From contig DATJBC010000139.1 of the NCBI GenBank assembly GCA_035515515.1, positions 1-15,893 of the forward strand: 15,893 nt of DNA, given 5' to 3'. This document shows, piece after piece, positions 1 to 6,330 of this stretch; within the stretch, counting starts at the first letter, position 1; each line of letters starts with the position of its first letter. This stretch comes from DATJBC01 sp035515515. Lineage in GTDB: Bacteria > Actinomycetota > Acidimicrobiia > Acidimicrobiales > UBA8190. The position numbers and the translations under genes were made by a program. The notes below the pieces were generated by a model. That model did not search any database. It worked only from the letters and a program-made list of their open reading frames with translations, and was not told the origin of the DNA.

Positions 1-701
1 CACTCCACCAGCGCGCCCGCCGGGGCGGCGTCGGAGGAGTTGACGAAGTTCACCACGCCGGGGGGGAAGCCCACCTCCTCCAGGATGCGCACCAGCTCCA
101 CCACGGCCAACGGGTCCTGGGGGGCGGGCTTCACCACCACCGTGTTGCCCATGGCCAGCGCGGGGGCGACCTTGCCCGCCATGTTGGCCAGCGGGAAGTT
201 GTACGACGTGATGCAGGTCACCACGCCCACCGGCTGGCGCAGCGCCAGCGCGCTGATGAGCCCGCCCGGGGCGAGCGGCGTGGCCTGGGCCACCTGGGGC
301 GCAAGCGACCGGCGGGCCACCGGCTCGGGGTCGCGCGCGTAGCGCTCGAAGCGGTCGGCGGCGATCGGGACCTGCAGGCGCGAGCCCACCGCCGCCGTGG
401 CGCCGGTCTCGGCGATCACCAGCGGCAGGAGCTCCTCGGCCCGCGACCGGATGGCCTCGGCGGCGGCGGCCATGAGCCGCTGGCGCTCTCGGGGCGCGGT
501 GGCCGCCCACGCCGGCTGGGCCCGACGCGCCGCCTCGGCGGCCGCCAGGGCGTCGGCCACGGTGGCCTCGGGAGCCTGGCCCACCACCTCCTCGGTGGCG
601 GGGTTGACCACGTCGTAGGTGCCCCCCGAGGCGTCGACCCACTTCCCCCCGACGAACAGCTGGCTCTCGTTCCAGGGACCGGTGGCCGGCGGCGGGGCCA
701 T
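1..701 (-). CDS. Aldehyde dehydrogenase, N-terminal part (cut by window edge)
   Basis: NAD(P)-dependent aldehyde dehydrogenase superfamily, which oxidises aldehydes to acids in the cytoplasm. The frame runs from an ATG at 701 off the left edge, giving 233 residues of a family usually near 480. Visible family marks are the FVGGKW entry strand (about 16-21), the conserved Asn in TSYNFPL (N168) and the cofactor-binding Lys in VVVKPAPQDP (K191), followed by EVGFPPGVVNFV. The catalytic Cys and Glu lie outside the window. No Shine-Dalgarno precedes the ATG, but a -10-like TACCAT ends 8 nt upstream, so the message is probably leaderless. It diverges from the Ltp2-like aldolase gene and shares a dyad with it, suggesting co-regulation in one catabolic pathway. 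The aldehyde substrate cannot be read from the sequence. Confidence 0.9.
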   Translation of the reverse strand, partial: MAPPPATGPWNESQLFVGGKWVDASGGTYDVVNPATEEVVGQAPEATVADALAAAEAARRAQPAWAATAPRERQRLMAAAAEAIRSRAEELLPLVIAETGATAAVGSRLQVPIAADRFERYARDPEPVARRSLAPQVAQATPLAPGGLISALALRQPVGVVTCITSYNFPLANMAGKVAPALAMGNTVVVKPAPQDPLAVVELVRILEEVGFPPGVVNFVNSSDAAPAGALVE

Positions 702-709
702 GGAGGGCG

Positions 710-738
710 ATGGTACCGGCTATCTGACATGCCGTCAG
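710..738 (-). promoter_or_regulatory. Predicted promoter of the aldehyde dehydrogenase gene
   Basis: On the minus strand, -35 CTGACG (738-733), a 17-nt spacer and -10 TACCAT (715-710). The ATG follows the -10 by 8 nt, so initiation would fall at or next to the start codon (leaderless). Matches to the sigma70-type consensus are moderate. Confidence 0.45.
724..738. promoter_or_regulatory. Dyad operator between divergent aldehyde dehydrogenase and aldolase genes
   Basis: Perfect inverted repeat CTGAC-N5-GTCAG. The left arm forms most of the -35 box of the rightward promoter and the right arm forms most of the -35 box of the leftward one. The size and spacing suit a dimeric repressor such as a TetR-family protein (inference); no regulator gene is next to it in the window. 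Confidence 0.6.
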
Positions 739-753
739 GTCCGCTGCTACCGT
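724..753 (+). promoter_or_regulatory. Predicted promoter of the aldolase-DUF35 operon
   Basis: -35 CTGACA (724-729, five of six consensus bases), an 18-nt spacer, and an extended -10 TGC-TACCGT (745-753). The predicted start near 760 leaves a short leader holding the AGGAGG ribosome site at 778-783. Confidence 0.5.
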
Positions 754-788
754 GCCCAGCACCTCGACCGAGCCCCAAGGAGGCTGCC

Positions 789-1949
789 ATGAGCCCGGCA
801 GTCGGCTTCCAGGACGCCACCGCCATCGCCGGCATCGCGCAGACGGCGTTCGCCAAGCACCTCGAGCCCTCGGAGACCGAGTTGGCGTGCCGGGTCATCG
901 TGGACGCCTGCGCGGACGCCGGCATCGACCCGTCGGAGGTCGACGCCCTGTGCTCCTACACCATGGAGGCCACCGAGGAGGTCGACATCGCCCGCAACAT
1001 CGGCTGCGGTGAGATCACCTTCTTCAGCCAGGTCGGCTACGGCGGCGGCGCCGGGTGCGGGGTGGTCGGCCACGCCGCGATGGCGGTGGCCACCGGGCAG
1101 GCGGAGGTGGCCGTGGCGTGGCGCTCGCGCAAGCGCGGCTCGGGCCCCCGGCCGTGGACGAGCACGTCGGTGCAGCTTCGGGTGCCCGGCGCGTGGACGC
1201 GCCCCTACGGGATGCTGCGCCCCGTCGACGAGATCGCCATGCTCACGCGCCGCTACATGCACGAGTACGGCGCCACCCGCGACCACCTGGCGAACGTGGC
1301 CATCGCCGTCCGCAAGCACGCCAACATGAACCCGAACGCCTTCATGCACGACCGCCCCATGACCCGTGAGGACTACATGGCGTCGCGCTGGATCGCAGAG
1401 CCGCTGTGCCTCTTCGACAACTGCCTCGAGACCGACGGGGCCCTGGCGTGCGTGATCGTGTCGGCGGAACGGGCCCGGGACCTGCGCCATCCCCCCGTCT
1501 ACGTCCACGCCTTCGCCCAGGGGCTCCCCCCCGAGCACCAGACGATGGTCAACTTCTTCAACGACGATCCGCTCACCGGGCCGGCGTGGGCGTGCGCCCG
1601 GCGCTTGTGGGCCAACGCCGCCTTCGGGCCCGAGGACGTGGCCGTGGCCCAGATCTACGACGCCTTCAGCCCCCTCATCCTGCTGTCGCTGGAGGGCTAC
1701 GGCTTCTGCAAGCGAGGCGAGGCGCCGGGCTTCACCGAGGACGGCAACCTGGAGTGGGGCACGGGGTCGCTGCCCGTGAACACCAGCGGCGGCGGCATGT
1801 CCGAGGCCTACGTGCACGGCTTCAACCTCATCAACGAAGGCGTCCGACAGATGCGGGGCACCTCCACCGCCCAGGTCGAGGGGGCCGAGACCTGCCTCGT
1901 CACCTCGGGCGAGGGCGTGCCCACCAGCGCGCTGCTGCTGCGCCGTTGA
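789..1949 (+). CDS. Thiolase-fold lipid-transfer protein / acyl-CoA retro-aldolase, Ltp2-like
   Basis: 386 residues of the thiolase-like SCP-x/Ltp family. The start at 789 is chosen because AAGGAGG sits 5 nt upstream; an in-frame ATG at 729 lies inside the promoter. The thiolase Cys-x-Ser-Gly nucleophile motif is absent: the aligned stretch is a glycine run (about 83-91), which argues against thiolysis. Tyrosines in IYDAF (Y290) and SEAY (Y341) fall close to the two active-site tyrosines I recall for the steroid aldolase Ltp2 (near 294 and 344). Ltp2 enzymes cleave the C17-C20 bond of 17-hydroxy steroid carboxyl-CoA, releasing propionyl-CoA, and need a DUF35 partner, which follows 31 bp downstream. 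The steroid substrate is inference; related aldolases act on other branched acyl-CoAs. Confidence 0.85.
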   Translation: MSPAVGFQDATAIAGIAQTAFAKHLEPSETELACRVIVDACADAGIDPSEVDALCSYTMEATEEVDIARNIGCGEITFFSQVGYGGGAGCGVVGHAAMAVATGQAEVAVAWRSRKRGSGPRPWTSTSVQLRVPGAWTRPYGMLRPVDEIAMLTRRYMHEYGATRDHLANVAIAVRKHANMNPNAFMHDRPMTREDYMASRWIAEPLCLFDNCLETDGALACVIVSAERARDLRHPPVYVHAFAQGLPPEHQTMVNFFNDDPLTGPAWACARRLWANAAFGPEDVAVAQIYDAFSPLILLSLEGYGFCKRGEAPGFTEDGNLEWGTGSLPVNTSGGGMSEAYVHGFNLINEGVRQMRGTSTAQVEGAETCLVTSGEGVPTSALLLRR

Positions 1950-1980
1950 CGCGGGCGCAGGACCGAGGAGGAACGTTTCG

Positions 1981-2481
1981 ATGACCAATGCGGCCGCGTT
2001 CTCGGGCGGCTACGTCGCCAACCTCGGCCCGTCGAAGGAGGGCTTCCTCCTGCCGGCGGTCGACGAGGAGAGCCGCTTCTTCTGGGAAGGCACCATGGCC
2101 GGCGAGCTGCGCGTCCAGTGCTGCGAGGACTGCGGCAGGCTCCGGCTCCCGCCCCGCCCCATGTGCCCGTCGTGCCGCTCCACGGCCCGGGGGTGGCGTG
2201 CCGTGGAGGGCAAGGGGACCGTCTGGTCCTACGTGGTGCCCCACCCGCCGCTGCTGGCCCCCTACGCCGAGCTCGCCCCGTACAACGTGATCGTGGTGGC
2301 CCTCGACGCCCATCCCACCCTCCGGTTCGTGGGCAACCTGGTGAGCGGGCCCGAGGGGGCGCTCAACGAGATCGACCCGCACTCCATCCGGATCGGCGAG
2401 CCCGTCGAGGTCGTCTTCAAGCACTTCCGGCGGGCGGACGGCAGCGAGGAGGCCCTGCCGTTCTGGGTGCGCGCCGGCTGA
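1981..2481 (+). CDS. DUF35 Zn-ribbon / OB-fold acyl-CoA-associated protein
   Basis: 166 residues, with a strong GAGGAGG ribosome site upstream of the ATG. An N-terminal helix (about 26-38, DEESRFFWEG) leads into a rubredoxin-like zinc ribbon with Cys48-x2-Cys51 and Cys62-x2-Cys65, then an OB-fold (about 72-150) with the characteristic GKGTVWSYVV strand. Proteins of this family bind thiolase-like aldolases or synthases and complete their acyl-CoA site; in steroid-degrading actinobacteria the partner is Ltp2. Here DUF35 stands alone, whereas the mycobacterial ChsH2 fuses it to a MaoC hydratase domain, and no hydratase partner is visible in the window. It is almost certainly co-transcribed with the aldolase. 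Confidence 0.9.
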   Translation: MTNAAAFSGGYVANLGPSKEGFLLPAVDEESRFFWEGTMAGELRVQCCEDCGRLRLPPRPMCPSCRSTARGWRAVEGKGTVWSYVVPHPPLLAPYAELAPYNVIVVALDAHPTLRFVGNLVSGPEGALNEIDPHSIRIGEPVEVVFKHFRRADGSEEALPFWVRAG

Positions 2482-2513
2482 GCTCCGGCGCCCGCGGCGT
2501 GCGCCCGGCGCTC
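2480..2513. terminator. Possible bidirectional hairpin between convergent genes
   Basis: GAGC at 2480-2483 pairs with GCTC at 2510-2513, and CGGCGC at 2486-2491 pairs with GCGCC plus a bulged G at 2501-2507. The hairpin spans the 30 bp between the DUF35 stop and the nucleosidase stop. There is no T-tract. Confidence 0.35.
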
Positions 2514-3255
2514 ACAGGGCGCGACAGGCGGCGATGGCGGCGTCGGCGGCGGCCTCGGTGGCGATCTGGGCCCCCTCGGCCAGCTTGGCCATGATCTCGA
2601 TGCGCTCGGGGTGTTCGGCGAAGTAGCGCTCGATGGCCTCGTTGTTGGGCGTCCCGTCCATGTTGCTCAGGTGGAAGACCTCGTCGTCGACGCTCCCGTC
2701 GGTGGCGCGGTCGCTGATCACCCGGAACACCGACCACGGGATGCCCCGTTCCTCGCAGATGGCCGCCAGCGCCCCGGTCTCCATGTCGAGCGCCACCACG
2801 CCCTGGGCCCGCAGGGCGGCCACCCGGTCGGGGTCGTTGTCGAACGCGCCGCTCGTCCACATGACCCCGCGGTGCGACGCCGCGCCCAGCGGCACGTGGT
2901 GGTACCGCCGACCGGTGTCCCCGTTGACGACCGTCTCGGGGAGCATCAAGGTGCCGATGGGCGTCTCGTTCTCGACCGCGCCGGTGATGCCCACCACGAA
3001 GACGCGGTCGATCCGGACGGCGTCCAGCAGGCGCGTGAAGCCCTCGCCGGCGAGCGCCGTCCCCATGCCCGTCACGATGCCGTAGACCGTGGCGTCCCCG
3101 AGCGTCCCGACGTAGGCGGTCGTGGCGCCCAGGGGGCGCTCTTCGAGGCCGAGCTTGCGGGTGAGGGGCTCGAGCTCCATGGGCATGGCGCACACGAAGG
3201 CGACGTGGGTGGTGGTGTCGTCGCCCCGGGCACGTGCGTCCGATGTGGCGTCCAT
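2512..3255 (-). CDS. MTA/SAH nucleosidase-type phosphorylase-superfamily protein
   Basis: 247 residues of the PNP/UDP phosphorylase superfamily, closest in layout to 5'-methylthioadenosine/S-adenosylhomocysteine nucleosidase. The three residues that define MTAN catalysis are in place by motif alignment: Glu27 in AMPMELEP (water activation), Glu159 in DMETG (ribose contact) and Asp182 in VISDRATD (general acid). The glycine loop VVGITGAVE (88-95) is also present. A 17-residue polar N-terminal extension precedes the first strand. The GAGGAGG upstream is about 12 nt from the ATG, so a slightly later start is possible. Likely role: hydrolysis of MTA, SAH or a related nucleoside in the cytoplasm; a futalosine-hydrolase-like activity cannot be excluded. 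It is third in a minus-strand row after the YhhN gene. Confidence 0.8.
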   Translation of the reverse strand: MDATSDARARGDDTTTHVAFVCAMPMELEPLTRKLGLEERPLGATTAYVGTLGDATVYGIVTGMGTALAGEGFTRLLDAVRIDRVFVVGITGAVENETPIGTLMLPETVVNGDTGRRYHHVPLGAASHRGVMWTSGAFDNDPDRVAALRAQGVVALDMETGALAAICEERGIPWSVFRVISDRATDGSVDDEVFHLSNMDGTPNNEAIERYFAEHPERIEIMAKLAEGAQIATEAAADAAIAACRAL

Positions 3256-3275
3256 GGCCCCAGCCTGCCTCCTCG

Positions 3276-3292
3276 CCGTGCCCCCTGCACGG
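3276..3292 (-). terminator. Hairpin between YhhN and nucleosidase genes
   Basis: Perfect 6-bp stem CCGTGC/GCACGG with a 5-nt loop, 20 nt past the YhhN stop and 20 nt before the nucleosidase start. No T-tract; it could be an attenuator or RNA-stability element. Confidence 0.35.
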
Positions 3293-3312
3293 GGCGGACG
3301 CTCCTGTGGATG

Positions 3313-3951
3313 TCAGTGCAGCAGGGACAGCACCAGGCCGGCCTGGCCGAGGTGGTAGGTCATCATGATCAGCACCCCGGCGCGGGGGAAGGGCTTCACG
3401 AAGCGGTTCCAGGCGATCAGGGCGTCGGAGGTGACGAACAGCGCCGCCCCCGCGGCGGCCAACGGGTTCCCCACGGCGGCGGCGGTGGCGAGCATCACCG
3501 AGATCACCCCGATGTAGAGGCCGACGGGGATGCGCAGCCTCGGTTGACCGCCGAGCGCGCCCAGGATCCTGGCGGCCACCGGCGCCACGACCGCGGCCAC
3601 GACGAGCAGGGCCACCACGAGGGCGGTGGCGCCCGGGCCGTCGGCCCAGAACCCGGCCAGGTAGCACAGGTGGCCGACAAGGAAGGCGGCCAGCCCGGCG
3701 ACGAACGCGTCCGAGGGGAGCACGAGCAGGACGTCGCCGGCCAGCGACAGCACGAGCGCCGCCACGAACCACCAGCGCCGCGCGCCGGCGTCGTGCGCCG
3801 GGGTCAGGGCCACGGCCACGCCGGTGAGCATCACCATGGTGGCGGGCTTGCACAGGTACTCCAGCCGGAGGTCGTCGCGCCCGCGCGCCACCCAGTCCCC
3901 GACGGCGAAGGCGACCGCCGCACCGAGGAACACGGCGGCGGCCTCCGTCAC
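3313..3951 (-). CDS. YhhN/TMEM86 family membrane protein (lysoplasmalogenase-like)
   Basis: 212 residues, almost wholly hydrophobic, with about eight membrane segments. Family hallmarks appear in order: CKPATM (34-39, Lys-Pro), LSLAGDVLL (68-76, intramembrane Asp73), FLVGHLCYL (90-98, Gly-His), ALFVTSDALIA (170-180, Ser-Asp) and the terminal YHLGQAGLVLSLL. Human TMEM86B of this family hydrolyses the vinyl-ether bond of lysoplasmalogens; the bacterial substrate is usually unknown. It starts with GTG at 3951; the upstream ribosome site is weak. It lies 42 bp downstream of the isomerase-like crotonase, a gap that contains a hairpin, so co-transcription is possible but may be attenuated. Confidence 0.85.
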   Translation of the reverse strand: MTEAAAVFLGAAVAFAVGDWVARGRDDLRLEYLCKPATMVMLTGVAVALTPAHDAGARRWWFVAALVLSLAGDVLLVLPSDAFVAGLAAFLVGHLCYLAGFWADGPGATALVVALLVVAAVVAPVAARILGALGGQPRLRIPVGLYIGVISVMLATAAAVGNPLAAAGAALFVTSDALIAWNRFVKPFPRAGVLIMMTYHLGQAGLVLSLLH

Positions 3952-3965
3952 GGCTCGACCCGCCC

Positions 3966-3980
3966 GCCGCTCACAGCGGC
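3966..3980 (-). terminator. Hairpin after the minus-strand crotonase gene
   Basis: Perfect 6-bp stem GCCGCT/AGCGGC with a CAC loop, 13 nt past the stop at 3994 and 14 nt before the YhhN start. No T-tract; terminator or attenuator. Confidence 0.4.
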
Positions 3981-3993
3981 GTGGACGAGGGGG

Positions 3994-4746
3994 TCATGCC
4001 CGACGCGACCACCCGATGGGCCCCAGCTCCCGGGCCAGCTCGGCCATGGCCGCCTTCTCCCGCTGCCACACCTCGTCGATGCGCTGCGCCACGCCGTGGC
4101 GCAGCAGGCGTTTGTTGGCGATGAGGGCCGGCACGCGGTGCGCGGCGATCTGCCCGGCGACGGCCAGCGCCTCCTCCAGGGCGCGCCCCTGCGGCGCGCG
4201 ACGGAAGGCGAACCCGCTGTCCACCGCCTCATCGGCGGTGAGCGGCGCGCCCGACAGCACCAGCCATGCCGCCCGCTGGGCGCCCACGCGTCGGGGGAGC
4301 AGCCAGCTGCTGCCCGCCTCGGCGCACGTCCCGAGGGCGATGAACGGCATGCGGATCCGGGCGACTTCGTCCACCACCACCAGGTCGCAGTGCAGCAGCA
4401 AGGTGGCCCCGAAGCCCACGGCGAGGCCGTTGACGGCGGCCACGAGCGGCTTGGGGAAGTCCGCCAGCCGGGCCAGCAGGGGGTCGAAGTCGGCGCCGAG
4501 CTCGGCGCTGCCTCCCGGGCGGCTCATGACGTCGAGGTCGACGCCCGCCGAGAAGGCCCGCCCCTTGCCGGTCACGACGCAGACCGCCACCGCGGGGTCC
4601 GCCGCGGCCTGGTCGAGCGCGCCGGCGAGCGCCCGATAGCCCTCGGGGGTGAAGGCGTTCAGCTTGTCGGGTCGGTCGAGTGTGAGGACGCGGACCGTGC
4701 CGTGGTCCTCGGTGGACACTGCGTAGGTCGGTGCCGACTCCGCCAT
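3994..4746 (-). CDS. Crotonase-family protein, enoyl-CoA isomerase-like
   Basis: 250 residues. The ATG at 4746 is chosen because GGGAG lies about 8 nt upstream; the frame stays open to 4962 but that stretch is promoter-like and crosses the divergent gene. The oxyanion-hole loops are RAFSAGVDL (63-71) and NGLAVGFG (106-113). The two glutamates that make a hydratase (Glu144 and Glu164 in rat enoyl-CoA hydratase) are replaced here by Thr115 and Phe135. Instead Glu143 in AEAGSSWLLPRRVG matches the single catalytic acid of delta3-delta2 enoyl-CoA isomerases (peroxisomal ECI2 type). An isomerase, or another crotonase reaction using one acid, is therefore more likely than hydration. It diverges from a second crotonase at 4877. 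Confidence 0.85.
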   Translation of the reverse strand: MAESAPTYAVSTEDHGTVRVLTLDRPDKLNAFTPEGYRALAGALDQAAADPAVAVCVVTGKGRAFSAGVDLDVMSRPGGSAELGADFDPLLARLADFPKPLVAAVNGLAVGFGATLLLHCDLVVVDEVARIRMPFIALGTCAEAGSSWLLPRRVGAQRAAWLVLSGAPLTADEAVDSGFAFRRAPQGRALEEALAVAGQIAAHRVPALIANKRLLRHGVAQRIDEVWQREKAAMAELARELGPIGWSRRA

Positions 4747-4840
4747 TGCCGTTCTCCCGTCGCCCATTCCGTCCGCTGTCCCCGGCGCCGGCCCTGCCGC
4801 CGACTCCCGATCCTCCGCCCGGCGTCCGCCCTCGGCTCCG

Positions 4841-4858
4841 TACGCTAGAGCCTGCGTA
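4841..4858. promoter_or_regulatory. Dyad in the divergent crotonase intergenic region
   Basis: Perfect inverted repeat TACGC-N8-GCGTA, 18 bp long, 19 nt before the rightward ATG and 95 nt before the leftward ATG. It contains -10-like TAnnnT hexamers on both strands. A regulator site is a reasonable guess; no convincing -35 was found. Confidence 0.4.
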
Positions 4859-4876
4859 AGCTGGGGCCGAGGTGAG

Positions 4877-5713
4877 ATGACCGGCCCCCACTCCGCGACG
4901 GCGACACCCGACGACGTGCTGCTCGACCGGTCCCGGCGCGAGGTGGCGGTGGTCACACTCAACCGGCCTCATCGCCTCAACGCGCTCACCGCCGAGATGC
5001 TCGCCCGCATCTACGAGGTGTTCGAGGCACTGGGGCGTGACCACACGTGCCGCGTGATCGTGGTGACGGGATCCGGACGCGGCTTCTGCGCAGGTGACGA
5101 CCTGCAGGACTACCGCCCCCCCTCGTGGGTCCCCGCCGACGTGGGCCCGCACCACTCCAACATGTACCAGCAGAAGTACGTGGCCCAATTGGTGCCCCGC
5201 ATGCGCGCCCTGCCCCAACCGGTCATCGCCGCCGTCAACGGGCCCGCGGCCGGTGCGGGCTACGCCTTGGCCCTCGGTGCCGACCTGCGGCTGGCGGCGT
5301 CGTCCGCCGTGTTCGTGGACGCCTTCGTGAAGATCGGTGCGTCCGGCGCCGAGATGGGGCTGAGCTGGCTGCTGCAGCGCACCGTGGGGGCCACCCGAGC
5401 GGCTGAGCTCGTCCTCACCGGTCGGCGCGTGGACGGCGCCGAGGCCGCCGAGATCGGCCTCGTGCTCAAGACCGTCCCCGACGCGGAGCTGCTCGACAGC
5501 GCCATGGAGCTCGCCGACCAGATCGTCGTCAACACGCCCCTCGGCACGTGGATGGGCAAGGCCACCCTGTGGTCGAACCTCGAGATCCCCAGCCTGGAGG
5601 CCGCCATCGACCTCGAGGCGCGCACGCAGATCCTCACCCTCGGTACCGAGGACGCCCGCGAGCAGCTCCTCGCCTTCCGGGAGAAGCGGCCCGCGCACTA
5701 CTCCAACCGCTGA
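4877..5713 (+). CDS. Crotonase-family protein (enoyl-CoA hydratase/isomerase superfamily)
   Basis: 278 residues. The ATG at 4877 follows GAGGTGAG closely. The fold marks are VVTLNRPHRLNAL (25-37), the oxyanion loop GFCAGDDL (69-76) and NGPAAGAG (121-128). As in its divergent neighbour, the hydratase Glu144 and Glu164 positions are non-acidic (Ala130 and Phe150), while an acid is kept at Glu159 in SGAEMGLSWLL; related actinobacterial EchA proteins often carry Asp there. An insertion rich in His, Tyr and Gln (about 84-105) follows the oxyanion loop and may cover the acyl pocket. The C-terminal LAFREKRPAHYSNR resembles the helix that closes the active site. The reaction and substrate are uncertain; acyl-CoA isomerase or a specialised hydratase are the main options. 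Confidence 0.88.
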   Translation: MTGPHSATATPDDVLLDRSRREVAVVTLNRPHRLNALTAEMLARIYEVFEALGRDHTCRVIVVTGSGRGFCAGDDLQDYRPPSWVPADVGPHHSNMYQQKYVAQLVPRMRALPQPVIAAVNGPAAGAGYALALGADLRLAASSAVFVDAFVKIGASGAEMGLSWLLQRTVGATRAAELVLTGRRVDGAEAAEIGLVLKTVPDAELLDSAMELADQIVVNTPLGTWMGKATLWSNLEIPSLEAAIDLEARTQILTLGTEDAREQLLAFREKRPAHYSNR

Positions 5714-5728
5714 GCCCCGACCGGGCCG

Positions 5729-5749
5729 CCGGCAGCGCCTGCGCGCCGG
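5729..5749 (+). terminator. Hairpin after the plus-strand crotonase gene
   Basis: CCGGC-A-GCGC, CT loop, GCGC-GCCGG: a 9-bp G/C stem with one bulged base, 15 nt past the stop. No T-tract. Confidence 0.4.
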
Positions 5750-5819
5750 GGATCCTCACAGCACGGTCACAGGTCCGGGCGCTTTGCTGATCTCATCGAA
5801 GTACCGAGGAGTTGAGGCA

Positions 5820-6206
5820 ATGTTCTATCGATACGGTCCATTCGGGTTCCACGGGCCGGGCCTGTTCGGATGGCTGTTCTTCGTGCTCGTGCTCACAGCC
5901 GTCGTCTTGCTGGTCGTCTCGGTGGCTCGCTCGTGGCGGGCGGGCCCCGGCCATCACCCGCAGCGAGGCGGGCCCTGGCCGGCGCACCCGGGCATGGACC
6001 CCGCCCTCAGCGCGCTCCGCGTCGCCTACGCCCGGGGCGAGATCACCTGGGAGGAGTTCACCCGGCGTGCCGCCAACCTCGGCTACCCGGTGACCCCCGG
6101 CGCGCCACCGGGTGGCCCGCCGGCGGGTGGGCCTCCCCCGGGTGCCACGGTGGGCGCGTCCCCGTCCACGGGGACACCCCCACCGTCGCCGCCACCGGCA
6201 TCCTGA
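5820..6206 (+). CDS. Small membrane protein with SHOCT domain and Pro/Gly tail
   Basis: 128 residues. The ATG at 5820 has GAGGAG about 9 nt upstream; an in-frame ATG at 5784 lacks one. One membrane segment (about 15-36) follows an aromatic/glycine N-terminus (MFYRYGPFGFHGPG). The SHOCT motif, a short helix pair common at protein ends, is at about 59-87 (ALSALRVAYARGEITWEEF with a Gly-Glu-Ile turn). The last 40 residues are Pro/Gly/Ser-rich and probably disordered. SHOCT domains are thought to mediate oligomerisation; no enzymatic role is indicated. Orientation of the SHOCT part is probably cytoplasmic, given the Arg residues after the membrane segment. Confidence 0.85.
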   Translation: MFYRYGPFGFHGPGLFGWLFFVLVLTAVVLLVVSVARSWRAGPGHHPQRGGPWPAHPGMDPALSALRVAYARGEITWEEFTRRAANLGYPVTPGAPPGGPPAGGPPPGATVGASPSTGTPPPSPPPAS

Positions 6207-6208
6207 CA

Positions 6209-6230
6209 CCACGGGGTGCGGGCGCCGTGG
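6209..6230 (+). terminator. Hairpin abutting the SHOCT gene stop
   Basis: Perfect 6-bp stem CCACGG/CCGTGG with a 10-nt loop, starting 2 nt after the stop codon. No T-tract. Confidence 0.35.
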
Positions 6231-6280
6231 CGACGGCCTCCCGTGAGCCCCGGCCCGCCGCGCACGACCTCGGCGCCGAT

Positions 6281-6297
6281 CTCGGTCGGGGACCGAG
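6281..6297. promoter_or_regulatory. Dyad upstream of the RDD gene
   Basis: Perfect inverted repeat CTCGGTC-GGG-GACCGAG. It covers the place where a -35 box of the downstream promoter would lie, and could be an operator or a second hairpin terminator for the SHOCT gene. Confidence 0.4.
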
Positions 6298-6316
6298 GTA
6301 GGCCGAGGCGCGGCAG

Positions 6317-6322
6317 TACGCT
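6317..6322 (+). promoter_or_regulatory. -10 element of a probably leaderless RDD transcript
   Basis: TACGCT ends 8 nt before the GTG start at 6331, and there is no ribosome site. Transcription would begin at or next to the start codon. Confidence 0.45.
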
Positions 6323-6330
6323 CTTCGCGG

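Noticed and set aside
747..1988. A 413-codon minus-strand open frame opposite the aldolase gene
   Set aside because: The aldolase on the plus strand has motifs, a ribosome site and a promoter; the minus frame is a composition shadow.
2417..3853. A 478-codon minus-strand frame overlapping the nucleosidase and YhhN genes
   Set aside because: It is the same-strand frame-shifted shadow of two well-supported genes, rich in Arg/Gly/Pro.
2611..4848. A 745-codon plus-strand open frame across three genes
   Set aside because: It is antisense to the nucleosidase, YhhN and crotonase genes, and has shadow-type composition with no motif or ribosome site.
6158..6175. Inverted repeat GTCCCC-N6-GGGGAC near the end of the SHOCT gene
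   Set aside because: It lies within the Pro/Gly/Ser coding tail, where such repeats arise from codon composition.
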